Below are positions 56,408 to 64,000 of a stretch of DNA of 64,000 nt, in pieces. The notes under the pieces are model-generated. The model was not told the DNA's origin and made no database searches. It saw nothing but the letters and a program-made list of their open reading frames with translations. The position numbers and the translations under genes are program-made. Source of the stretch: Pseudomonas sp. Q2-TVG4-2 (GTDB lineage Bacteria > Pseudomonadota > Gammaproteobacteria > Pseudomonadales > Pseudomonadaceae); assembly GCF_013620795.1 (NCBI RefSeq), contig NZ_LGLW01000005.1:1-64000 (forward strand). The letters are read 5' to 3'. The first letter of the stretch is position 1. Every line of letters begins with the position of its first letter.

Positions 56408-59400
56408 TTAACCTTCGCTCGCTACGTTTCCACGCAGTCTGTTGAATACAGCCTTTTTCTCCTCGCGCCTCTCAACGAAGGCGCGAATCACCAGATAGAA
56501 CACCGGCGTCAGCAGCAGGCCGAAGAAGGTCACGCCGAGCATGCCGCTGAACACCGCAACACCCATGGCGTGGCGCATTTCCGCGCCAGCCCCGCTCGAC
56601 AGCACCAGCGGCACCACACCCATGATGAACGCGAAGCTGGTCATCAGAATGGGGCGCAGCCGCAACCGGCAGGCTTCGAGTATCGCCGCCAGTCGATCCA
56701 TGCCTTCTTCCTGCTTATCCTTGGCGAACTCGACGATGAGGATCGCGTTCTTGCACGCCAGCCCCACCAGTACGATCAGGCCGATCTGGGTGAACACGTT
56801 GTTGTCGCCGCCGGACAGAATCACCCCGGTAATGGCCGACAGCAGCGTCATCGGTACGATCAGAATCACCGCCAGCGGCAAGCTCCAGCTCTCGTATTGC
56901 GCGGCCAGTACCAGGAAGGCCAGTAGCACGCAGAGCGGGAAGACGAACATTGCGGTGTTGCCGGCGAGGATTTGCTGATAGGTCAGCTCGGTCCATTCAT
57001 AGCTCATACCGTTCGGCAGCTCGGCCTGGAGCAGACGCTCCATGGCATCTTCCGCCTGGCCGGAGCTGTAGCCCGGCGCGGCCGCACCGTTAATCTCCGC
57101 AGTGAGGAAGCCGTTGTAATGCATGACGCGATCAGGGCCTGCGCTGTCGCTGACCTTGACGAAGGTCGATAGCGGGACCATTTCGCCACGGTCATTGCGT
57201 ACTTTCAGTTGGCCGATCTGCTCGGGTGTCAGGCGAAACTTCTGCTCGGCCTGGACATTGACTTGATAGGTGCGGCCGAAACGGTTGAAGTCGTTGGCGT
57301 ACAGCGAGCCGAGGTAGACCTGCATGGTGTCGAAGATCTGATCGATCGCCACGCCGTGGGTCTTGGCCTTCTCCCGATCGATGTCGGCATCCACTTGCGG
57401 CACGTTGACCTGATAGCTCGTGAACAGACCTGCCAGCTCCGGATAGTCGGCACTCTTGGCGATGACGTTCTGCACCTGCTTATACAGCTCCTCATAGCCG
57501 AGGTTGCCGCGATCCTGCACCTGCACGCGGAATCCACCGATGGTGCCCAGCCCCTGGACCGGCGGCGGCGGGAAGATTGCGAGATAGGCTTCCTGGATAC
57601 CAGCGAACTGGCCGTTAAGCTCAGCGGCTATGGCCCCGGCGGACATGTTCTCGTCCTTGCGCTGGCCGAAGTCTTTCAGGGCAACGAAGACGATGCCGCT
57701 GTTAGGACTGTTGGTGAAACCGTTAATCGACAGGCCAGGGAAGGCAATGGTGTTTTCCACGCCGGGATGCTCACCGGCGATTGCCGACATTTGCTTGATC
57801 ACGTCTTCGGTGCGGTCCAGGGTGGCGGCATCCGGCAGTTGTGCAAAAGCCACCAGATATTGCTTGTCCTGCGGCGGCACAAAGCCGGTGGGTGTGCTGG
57901 CGAAACCCATGTAGCCCAGACCTACCAAGCCGACATAAACCACCAGCGCGATGCCGCTTCCGCGCAGGATGCGTTTGACCGCGCCGACGTAGCCGTGGCT
58001 GGCACGCTCGAATACGCGGTTGAAGGGCGCGAACAGCCAGCCGCCGAACAATTTGTCCAGCAGGCGCGAGAAACCATCCTTCGGTGCGTCGTGGGCGCGC
58101 AGCAGCGCGGCTGCCAATGCGGGGGACAGGGTCAGTGAGTTGAACGCGGAGATCACCGTGGAAATCGCGATGGTCAAGGCGAACTGCTGATAGAACTGCC
58201 CGGTAAGGCCGGAGATAAAGGCGGTCGGGATGAATACCGCGCAGAGCACCAGCGCGGTGGCGATAATCGGCCCGGTCACTTCCTTCATCGCCTGCTTGGT
58301 GGCGTCGACCGGCGACTTTCCAAGGCCGATATTTCGCTCGACGTTCTCCACCACGACGATGGCGTCATCCACCACGATACCGATTGCCAGCACCAGGCCG
58401 AACAGCGACAGCGCATTGAGTGAGAAGCCGAGCATGTGCATTACAGCGAAGGTGCCGATCAGCGATACGGGCACGGCAGCCAGCGGAATGATCGAGGCGC
58501 GCCAGGTCTGCAGGAACAGGATCACCACCAGCACGACGAGCACAATGGCCTCGAGCAGGGTATGCACCACCGCTTCGATGGAGCCGCGAACGAAGATGGT
58601 TGGATCGTAGACAATCTCGTAGTCCACGCCTTCGGGGAAGTCCTGCTTCAGCTCGGCCATGCGTGCACGGACCGAGTCGGAAATCTCGATGGCGTTGGAG
58701 CCGGGGCGCTGGAAGACTGGAATGGCGACGGCAGGCTGGTTGTTAAGCAGCGAACGCAGGGCGTACTGGCTGGACCCTAACTCAATACGCGCGATGTCCC
58801 TTAGGCGGGTGATCGAGCCGTCCTCGCCGGCGCGAATGATGATGTTCTCGAACTCTTCCTCGGTGACAAGTCGGCCCTGCGTATTGATCGATAGTTGAAA
58901 ATCCGTCGCACCCGGAGCCGGTGGCGCGCCCAGCGAGCCCGCCGCAACCTGGCGGTTCTGCTCGCGGATCGCATTGACCACATCGGACGCGGTGAGATTG
59001 CGCGAGGCGACCTTGTTCGGGTCGAGCCAGACGCGCAGCGAGTAGTCACCCATGCCGAACAGTTGCACGTCGCCAATGCCGTCCAGGCGCGCCAACTCGT
59101 CCTTGACGTTCAGCGCGGCGTAGTTGGACAGGTAGAGCATGTCGTAGCGCTCATCCGGGGACGTCAGGTGCACCACCATGGTCAGGTCCGGAGACGCCTT
59201 GTCCACTGTCACCCCGAGGCGTTGTACTTCGGTGGGCAGGGTCGGCATGGTGCGGGTTACACGGTTCTGCACCTGCACCTGCGCATTGTCCAGGTCAGTG
59301 CCGAGGGCAAAGGTGATGGTCAGGGTCAGCTTGCCGTCGGCAGTCGCCTGGGACGACATATAGAGCATCCCTTCGACACCCGTGATGGCCTGCTCCAGCG

Positions 59401-59596
59401 GCGAAGCGACCGTTTCACCGATGACCTTGGGGTTGGCGCCGGGAAAGTTGGCCCGTACTACGACCGTGGGCGGTACCACCTCGGGGTATTCGCTGATCGG
59501 CAGCTGGAACAGCGAAATGGCGCCGCCGATGAGGATCACCAGCGACAACACTGCAGCGAAGATCGGCCGCAGGATGAAGAATTGAGAGAAATTCAT
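56408..59596 (-). CDS. mexF: RND multidrug permease MexF
   Basis: This is a 1062-residue HAE1-type pump from ATG 59596 (MNFSQFFILRPIFAAVLSLV), which has GGAG upstream; 12 codons before it are not needed. TM4 carries AIGIVVDDAIVVVENVERN with the proton-relay aspartates. Periplasmic parts include FPGANPKVIGETVASPLEQA and PPVQGLGTIGGFRVQVQDRG. The C-half has LAAQYESWSLPLAVILIVPM. In P. aeruginosa MexF exports chloramphenicol, fluoroquinolones, trimethoprim and quinolone-signal precursors. MexT and MexS genes next door support the specific name. Confidence 0.95.
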   Translation of the reverse strand: MNFSQFFILRPIFAAVLSLVILIGGAISLFQLPISEYPEVVPPTVVVRANFPGANPKVIGETVASPLEQAITGVEGMLYMSSQATADGKLTLTITFALGTDLDNAQVQVQNRVTRTMPTLPTEVQRLGVTVDKASPDLTMVVHLTSPDERYDMLYLSNYAALNVKDELARLDGIGDVQLFGMGDYSLRVWLDPNKVASRNLTASDVVNAIREQNRQVAAGSLGAPPAPGATDFQLSINTQGRLVTEEEFENIIIRAGEDGSITRLRDIARIELGSSQYALRSLLNNQPAVAIPVFQRPGSNAIEISDSVRARMAELKQDFPEGVDYEIVYDPTIFVRGSIEAVVHTLLEAIVLVVLVVILFLQTWRASIIPLAAVPVSLIGTFAVMHMLGFSLNALSLFGLVLAIGIVVDDAIVVVENVERNIGLGKSPVDATKQAMKEVTGPIIATALVLCAVFIPTAFISGLTGQFYQQFALTIAISTVISAFNSLTLSPALAAALLRAHDAPKDGFSRLLDKLFGGWLFAPFNRVFERASHGYVGAVKRILRGSGIALVVYVGLVGLGYMGFASTPTGFVPPQDKQYLVAFAQLPDAATLDRTEDVIKQMSAIAGEHPGVENTIAFPGLSINGFTNSPNSGIVFVALKDFGQRKDENMSAGAIAAELNGQFAGIQEAYLAIFPPPPVQGLGTIGGFRVQVQDRGNLGYEELYKQVQNVIAKSADYPELAGLFTSYQVNVPQVDADIDREKAKTHGVAIDQIFDTMQVYLGSLYANDFNRFGRTYQVNVQAEQKFRLTPEQIGQLKVRNDRGEMVPLSTFVKVSDSAGPDRVMHYNGFLTAEINGAAAPGYSSGQAEDAMERLLQAELPNGMSYEWTELTYQQILAGNTAMFVFPLCVLLAFLVLAAQYESWSLPLAVILIVPMTLLSAITGVILSGGDNNVFTQIGLIVLVGLACKNAILIVEFAKDKQEEGMDRLAAILEACRLRLRPILMTSFAFIMGVVPLVLSSGAGAEMRHAMGVAVFSGMLGVTFFGLLLTPVFYLVIRAFVERREEKKAVFNRLRGNVASEG

Positions 59597-59698
59597 GACG
59601 CACTCCGGGGGGAAAGGATGCGCATGACGCACCCTGACGGAATCGGTTTTTCTAGGTGTGCGCCGAGGCGCACGAATCGGCTGCTGCTAGCGCTGGGT

Positions 59699-60928
59699 TC
59701 AGCTACTCGGGCGACGCGCCACGTTGCGATCAACGACCTGCCGTTCGAATGCGGCGGTTATCGCACGGTGCTGTTCCTTCAGCGCTGCCAGGGTGTCCGC
59801 GTCCGCCATCGGCACGTTCTGCGGCGCGACCGTCGCACCTGGGCGAACCCGCTGCAGACCGTTGACGACGATGGTTTCGCCCTGCTCGAGACCGTTACGC
59901 ACGATACGCAGCCCTTCGAGCTTCGGGCCCAGTTCGACGGAGCGGTAACTGACTTTCCCGTCATCGCCGAGGACCAGCACGAACTTCTTGCCCAGATCGG
60001 TTCCCACCGCAACGTCCTTGATCAGTACCGCCTCATAGGTCGCGCTGCCAACCAGCTTCAACCGTGCGTAGAGACCGGGGGTGAAGCGTCCGTCACGGTT
60101 GTCGAACACGGCGCGGCCGCGAATGGTGCCGGTACGCGGATCGACCTGGTTGTCGATAAAGTCCATATGGCCGAGGTGCGGATGACCGTCCTCACTGGAT
60201 AGGCCGAGGTAGACGGGGGTCGCCTCGCCACGAGCGCCGTCGCGGGCCAGCTCGCGGTATTTCAGATAGGTGCGCTCGTCTGCTTCAAAATAGGCGTAGA
60301 CCTTTTCGGTGGAAACCAGGGTAGTCAGCAAGGCCTCGCCTGCGTTGACGAGGTTTCCGGCGGTGATCAGCGCGCGTCCGGCTCGGCCATCGATGGGCGC
60401 GGTAACACGGGTGAAGCTGAGGTCCAGCTTGGCGGCATCCAGTTGCGCCTGGATGGCAGCGACGGCGGACTTCGCTTCGCTGGCGGCGCTGACACGCGCG
60501 TCGGCCAGTTCGGCGGAGATGGCGTTGTTGGCACGCAGCCTCTCACCACGCTGGGCTTCGCTGGCAGTGCGTTGCTGGGTCGCGCGGGCTTGTTGCAGTT
60601 CGGCTTGCAGTCGCTTGACCTGTGCCTCGAACGGCCGCGGGTCGATCTGGAACAGCAGGTCGCCTTTCTTGACCAATGCGCCTTCCTCGAAGGCGACCTT
60701 GTCAATGAATCCTGAAACCCGCGGACGAATCTCGACCGACTCCGGCGCCTCCAGACGTCCGGTGAGCTCGTCCCATTCGGTCACCTGCTGTTCGATGACT
60801 TCCGCGACGCTGACCGCTGGCGCCGGCATTGCCGCTTCGGTCGCCTCGGGTGCCTGTCCGCACGCGCCGACGAGGGCAGCGGCAATCGCAACCAGTGGGT
60901 AACGCAAGGCTTTGAGTGAACGTTCCAT
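59699..60928 (-). CDS. mexE: RND periplasmic adaptor MexE
   Basis: This is a 409-residue adaptor from ATG 60928 (MERSLKALRYPLVAIAAALV), with lipobox VGAC, so it is a lipoprotein. The lipoyl half-motifs are EIRPRVSGFIDKVAFEEGAL and LSFTRVTAPIDGRAGRALIT, flanking a coiled-coil hairpin (about 100-160). The beta-barrel and membrane-proximal domains follow. It is the first gene of the operon mexE-mexF-oprN, with a MexT-box-like site upstream. Confidence 0.95.
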   Translation of the reverse strand: MERSLKALRYPLVAIAAALVGACGQAPEATEAAMPAPAVSVAEVIEQQVTEWDELTGRLEAPESVEIRPRVSGFIDKVAFEEGALVKKGDLLFQIDPRPFEAQVKRLQAELQQARATQQRTASEAQRGERLRANNAISAELADARVSAASEAKSAVAAIQAQLDAAKLDLSFTRVTAPIDGRAGRALITAGNLVNAGEALLTTLVSTEKVYAYFEADERTYLKYRELARDGARGEATPVYLGLSSEDGHPHLGHMDFIDNQVDPRTGTIRGRAVFDNRDGRFTPGLYARLKLVGSATYEAVLIKDVAVGTDLGKKFVLVLGDDGKVSYRSVELGPKLEGLRIVRNGLEQGETIVVNGLQRVRPGATVAPQNVPMADADTLAALKEQHRAITAAFERQVVDRNVARRPSS

Positions 60929-61007
60929 GCTTGACTCCGCAACTCGGTTTTTATCGATGGCGGGAGTGTGCAGGCTGGCCTCGCTATGCAGAAATCGAAC
61001 AAGCCGA

Positions 61008-61030
61008 ATGTGAATATCATCCACGATGAT
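61008..61030 (-). promoter_or_regulatory. MexT-box-like site upstream of mexE
   Basis: On the minus strand the site reads ATCA, five bases, GATGAT, four bases, ACAT. This is about 11 of 15 positions of the MexT consensus ATCA-N5-GTCGAT-N4-ACYAT as I remember it. It lies 80-100 bases before the mexE start. Confidence 0.5.
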
Positions 61031-61172
61031 GTTGCAGACTGTTTCATCAACGGCGAGATAGCCGGGCGGAACCCTTGGCTCGCAACTAGATAGTGAAGCT
61101 GGAGTTCCGGCGGGCTGAAGTCTATGGCGGACTCAAGCGGAGCGCTGTCGGGGTCACCCTGCGTAAAGCCAA

Positions 61173-62090
61173 TCAGAGGCTGTCGGGGTCACCGACGAAC
61201 ATCTGGATGCGCGAGCGCAGCCAACGCTCTGCGGGGTCGTTGTCCTGGGCGCCACGCCAAGCCATGGAGAGTTCGAAGTCCTGGCTCGTCTCGAATGGCA
61301 GCGGTTCGGCACGCACGCCACCATTGGCGGCTAATGCCGCCGCGGCGTAGTCAGGCAAAGTCGCTACCAGGTCGGTGCCCGCGAGCAGGCTTGCGAGGCC
61401 GTTGAACTGCGGCACCGCCAGCACGACCTTGCGCGTGCAGCCGTGCAGCGCCAGCTCCTCATCGATGTAGCCGTTCAGGTCGCCAGCGAAGGAAACCATG
61501 GCGTGCGGGCGAGAGCAGTAGTCGTCCATGCTCATCCGTCCGGGAATACTGTCCGCGCGCAGTAGCATGGGCTTCGGCCGGCGCAACACTTTGCGTTTGG
61601 CATTGGCCGGCAGCTCCTGGGTATAGCAGACGCCCACCGATATCTCGCCGGAAGCCAACAGGCCCGGCATCAACAGGTAATTGGCGCGCCGCACCACCAG
61701 CACCACGCCCGGTGCCTCGGCCCGTATGCGCCGGAGCAACTGAGGCAGCAAGGCGAACTCGACCTCGTCGGTCAGGCCGATGCGGAACACCAATTCACTG
61801 GTGGCTGGGTCGAAGGTCGAGGCACGGCTGACCGCCGTGGAAATCGAATCCAGCGCGGGGGAGAGCAGCCCGGCGATTTCCTGGGCACGGGCGGTCGGCT
61901 CCATACTGCGGCCCGTGCGCACGAACAGCGGGTCGTCGAACAACATACGCAGGCGTGCCAACGCGGCACTGATCGCCGGTTGGCCGAGAAACAGCTTTTC
62001 GGCCGCTCGGGTTACGCTGCGCTCATGCATCAACGTTTCGAAGACAATCAGCAGGTTCAGATCCACACGGCGAAGGTCGTTGCGATTCAT
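61173..62090 (-). CDS. mexT: LysR-type activator MexT
   Basis: This encodes 305 residues from MNRNDLRRVDLNLLIVFETL (ATG 62090); three codons further up are also open. The helix-turn-helix is VTRAAEKLFLGQPAISAALA, and LRMLFDDPLFVRTGRSMEPT follows. The effector domain has VLVVRRANYLLMPGLLASGE and ends AERWLRSRIQMFVGDPDSL. I recognise this as almost colinear with P. aeruginosa MexT. The frame is intact, without the inactivating insertion known from some PAO1 lines. It activates mexEF-oprN and mexS and lies between them. Confidence 0.95.
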   Translation of the reverse strand: MNRNDLRRVDLNLLIVFETLMHERSVTRAAEKLFLGQPAISAALARLRMLFDDPLFVRTGRSMEPTARAQEIAGLLSPALDSISTAVSRASTFDPATSELVFRIGLTDEVEFALLPQLLRRIRAEAPGVVLVVRRANYLLMPGLLASGEISVGVCYTQELPANAKRKVLRRPKPMLLRADSIPGRMSMDDYCSRPHAMVSFAGDLNGYIDEELALHGCTRKVVLAVPQFNGLASLLAGTDLVATLPDYAAAALAANGGVRAEPLPFETSQDFELSMAWRGAQDNDPAERWLRSRIQMFVGDPDSL

Positions 62091-62244
62091 GCCATTCACT
62101 TCAAGCTGTGGTCAGACAAAGGTGCGGCTGACCTTCAGGGTTGCGTCTGCATTCTAGACACATCCGCGTGAAGCCGGCATGTCCATTTCCGCTTTGCAAA
62201 TACACAAACCTGCAGAAAGCGTGCGACTTTACATACAGCCGATC

Positions 62245-62268
62245 ATCATTCCCGCGCATGGCGACTAT
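62245..62268 (+). promoter_or_regulatory. MexT-box-like site upstream of mexS
   Basis: The plus strand reads ATCA, five bases, GCGCAT, four bases, ACTAT. The outer half-sites match the recalled consensus ATCA-N5-GTCGAT-N4-ACYAT exactly and the middle in three of six. It lies 86-109 bases before the mexS start in the mexT/mexS intergenic region. Confidence 0.55.
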
Positions 62269-62353
62269 CGAACGGAATGCAGGCATCGCGACTGGAGTTG
62301 TGTCGGCGGTGCAGATAGAGTCACTAATACAGTAGTAAGCGAGGGGTCTTTCA

Positions 62354-63370
62354 ATGTCCCGCATCATCCGTTTCCATCAGTTCGGCCCTGCTGAGGTGCT
62401 GCGCTACGAGCAGCAGGACGTCCCACGGCCAGGCCCCGGCGAAGTGCTCATTGGCGTCCACGCTATTGGCATCAGCTGGAACGACGTGCTGTGGCGGCAG
62501 GATCTCGCCCCGCGCCATGCGCAACTTCCATCCGGGCTTGGCTGCGAAGTCGCCGGTGAAGTGCTGGCGGTGGGCGATGAGGTCGATGGTTTCTCCGTGG
62601 GCGACCGAGTGGCTAGCTTCCCGGCTCATGACCTTAACCAGTATTCGCTATATGGCGAGCATGTACTGCTGCCGCACACTTCGCTCGTCCACTATCCCGA
62701 CATGCTCAGTCCGGTCGAGGCTGCCATTCACTACACGCCAGCGCTAGTGGCGTACTTTGCGCTGGTTGAGTTGGCGCAGCTGGAGCCCGGCCAGTACGTA
62801 TTGGTGACCGAGGCGCGTCATTGCACGGGCCCGACCGCTGTGCAGCTGGCAAAGGCCCTGGGAGCGCGCGTGATTGCCACGTGCGATACCGCTGAAGACC
62901 GTGATTTTCTACGCGAGCTGGGCGCCGAATCGGTGATTGCCACCGAAGAGGAGGATCTCGTCGGGCGTCTGCAAAAGATCACTGGCGGCGCCGGCGTCGA
63001 GGTGGTGCTGGATGGTTGCGGCGGCTCGCAAATGAAGCTGCTGGGCGATGTCATCGCGCCGCGTGGCAAGTTGATTCTCTACGGACTCAATGGCGGCAAC
63101 GAGACGGCATTTCCAGCCTGTGCGGCGTTCAAGAAAAACTTCAAATTTTTCCTGCACTGCCTGTGCGATTTTACCGGCCAGCCGGAACTGGGCATTGAGC
63201 AGAACCGCGAGGCAGTCAAGCGCGCACTGTTGCACATCAATCAGCTGACCGCGGACCGACTCATCACGCCCCAGGTCGATAAGGTGTTCGGCTTTGGTGA
63301 CGTCGTCGCGGCGCATCAATACGTCGAAAGCGGCGTACCACGCGGGCGAGTCACACTTCGCCTCGATTGA
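62354..63370 (+). CDS. mexS: MexS, zinc-less alcohol dehydrogenase/quinone oxidoreductase-type protein
   Basis: This is a 338-residue MDR-superfamily reductase. The N-terminal GroES-like part has MSRIIRFHQFGPAEVLRYEQ and LPSGLGCEVAGEVLAVGDEV. The Rossmann part has GPTAVQLAKALGARVIATCD, and GGNETAFPACAAFKKNFKFF follows. It resembles P. aeruginosa MexS throughout. Loss of MexS activates MexT there, which suggests it removes a toxic electrophile. It is divergent from mexT, the same arrangement as in P. aeruginosa. Confidence 0.94.
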   Translation: MSRIIRFHQFGPAEVLRYEQQDVPRPGPGEVLIGVHAIGISWNDVLWRQDLAPRHAQLPSGLGCEVAGEVLAVGDEVDGFSVGDRVASFPAHDLNQYSLYGEHVLLPHTSLVHYPDMLSPVEAAIHYTPALVAYFALVELAQLEPGQYVLVTEARHCTGPTAVQLAKALGARVIATCDTAEDRDFLRELGAESVIATEEEDLVGRLQKITGGAGVEVVLDGCGGSQMKLLGDVIAPRGKLILYGLNGGNETAFPACAAFKKNFKFFLHCLCDFTGQPELGIEQNREAVKRALLHINQLTADRLITPQVDKVFGFGDVVAAHQYVESGVPRGRVTLRLD

Positions 63371-63473
63371 AGCGGGGCCCACTGGCTGGGCCCTCTCATC
63401 GCTTCACAGAAACTTTTCCCCAGCCGTTCAAGTCCTCCGAAGACAGGTTATTCACCTTGACGGAGATATTGGC

Positions 63474-64000
63474 ATGGCCGACGAAAACCAGACTCTACCG
63501 CCTCAACAGCAACCCGAACCTGGCAAGGAAGGCTTGATGAACCCCCGCCCCGAATTCAAGGGTGAGGATTACAAAGCCGCCGGCAAGCTACAGGACAAGG
63601 TCGCCATCATCACCGGCGGCGACAGTGGCATCGGTCGTTCGGTCGCGGTGCTTTACGCTCGCGAGGGTGCCAACGTGGCGATCCTGTACCTGGACCAGCA
63701 CCAGGATGCGGATGAAACCCGCCGGGTGGTTGAAGGCCATGGTCGCCAATGCCTGACCTTCGCTGGCGATGTGGCCGATCGTGAGGTGTGCCGCAAGGTT
63801 ATTGACGAGACGCTGGCCAAGTTCGGCAGGCTCGACATCCTGGTCAATAACGCCGCTGAGCAGCACCCGCAGAAAAGCCTGGAAGACATCAGCGAGGAGC
63901 AGTGGGAGAAAACCTTCCGCACCAACATCTTCGGCATGTTCCAGATGACCAAGGCTGCGCTGCCGCATCTCAAGGAGGGCGCCTCGATCATCAATACCAC
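63474..64000 (+). CDS. SDR-family oxidoreductase, YghA type (3' end cut by window edge)
   Basis: The first 175 codons of a short-chain dehydrogenase are visible from ATG 63474, with GGAG eight bases upstream. A Pro/Gln-rich N-terminal extension (MADENQTLPPQQQPEPGKEG) is followed by LQDKVAIITGGDSGIGRSVA (NAD(P)-binding TGxxxGIG) and LDILVNNAAEQHPQ (NNA motif). The catalytic Tyr-Lys pair lies beyond the edge. The long N-terminal tail is typical of the YghA/general-stress subgroup. The substrate is unknown. Confidence 0.9.
   Translation, partial: MADENQTLPPQQQPEPGKEGLMNPRPEFKGEDYKAAGKLQDKVAIITGGDSGIGRSVAVLYAREGANVAILYLDQHQDADETRRVVEGHGRQCLTFAGDVADREVCRKVIDETLAKFGRLDILVNNAAEQHPQKSLEDISEEQWEKTFRTNIFGMFQMTKAALPHLKEGASIINT

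Overview
The window reads as chromosomal DNA of a high-GC gammaproteobacterium of the family Pseudomonadaceae, most likely the Stutzerimonas (Pseudomonas stutzeri) group. The evidence is MexS, MexT and MexEF-OprN proteins that I recognise as very close to those of Pseudomonas aeruginosa, a mannitol operon with the Pseudomonas gene content mtlEFGKDYZ and mtlR, a MuxABC-OpmB pump, and REP-type repeats of the Pseudomonas kind. The species call is inference. No phage, insertion sequence, CRISPR array, rRNA or tRNA gene was found.

Layout. 1-6290 (minus): a copper/silver efflux operon encoding a small Cys/His/Met-rich exported protein, CusC, a CusB carrying a C-terminal CusF-like domain, and CusA cut by the left edge. 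A candidate CopR-type box lies upstream. 6291-7698: non-coding DNA around one small NTF2-like gene, with what looks like a decayed LysR gene, a heptamer tandem repeat and an inverted pair of DnaA-box-like sequences. 7699-11442: a D-amino-acid dehydrogenase-like enzyme, a RidA-like deaminase and a TAXI solute-binding protein, with a divergent LysR regulator. 11513-12926: zapE and a small parvulin. 13051-17778: a gluconate module, namely a gluconokinase fused in one frame to the small TRAP permease subunit, then the large permease, the binding protein and a LacI-family GntR regulator. 17816-20098: a LysR regulator divergent from an ACAD10/11-like acyl-CoA dehydrogenase.

20393-30018 (minus): the mannitol/polyol locus with a PfkB fructokinase, an AraC regulator, an ABC importer (binding protein, two permeases, ATPase), mannitol dehydrogenase and xylulokinase. 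30127-33271: a PstS-like/OmpA fusion protein, exonuclease III and an acetyltransferase. 33416-38832: tamA-tamB. 38833-39235: a structured, unassigned leader ahead of an AGCS alanine/glycine symporter, followed by thiol peroxidase. 41391-44224: a SAF-domain oxidoreductase convergent with a MurJ-like flippase. 44510-53586: muxABC-opmB with a 64-codon ORF bridging muxB and muxC. 53646-54641: an orphan DctP protein. 54849-63370: mexEF-oprN, mexT and divergent mexS. 63474-64000: the start of a short-chain dehydrogenase.

The main themes are sugar-acid and polyol uptake coupled to phosphorylation (gluconate, mannitol) and tripartite export (three RND systems). The most unusual object is the gluconokinase-DctQ fusion, whose linker contains a second copy of the TAGCGCTA operator core found in front of the gene. 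This suggests that a regulatory region was converted into coding sequence. The order tamAB, AGCS symporter, tpx, muxABC-opmB and cus/czc genes is also roughly that of the PA2520-PA2551 region of P. aeruginosa PAO1 as I remember it.
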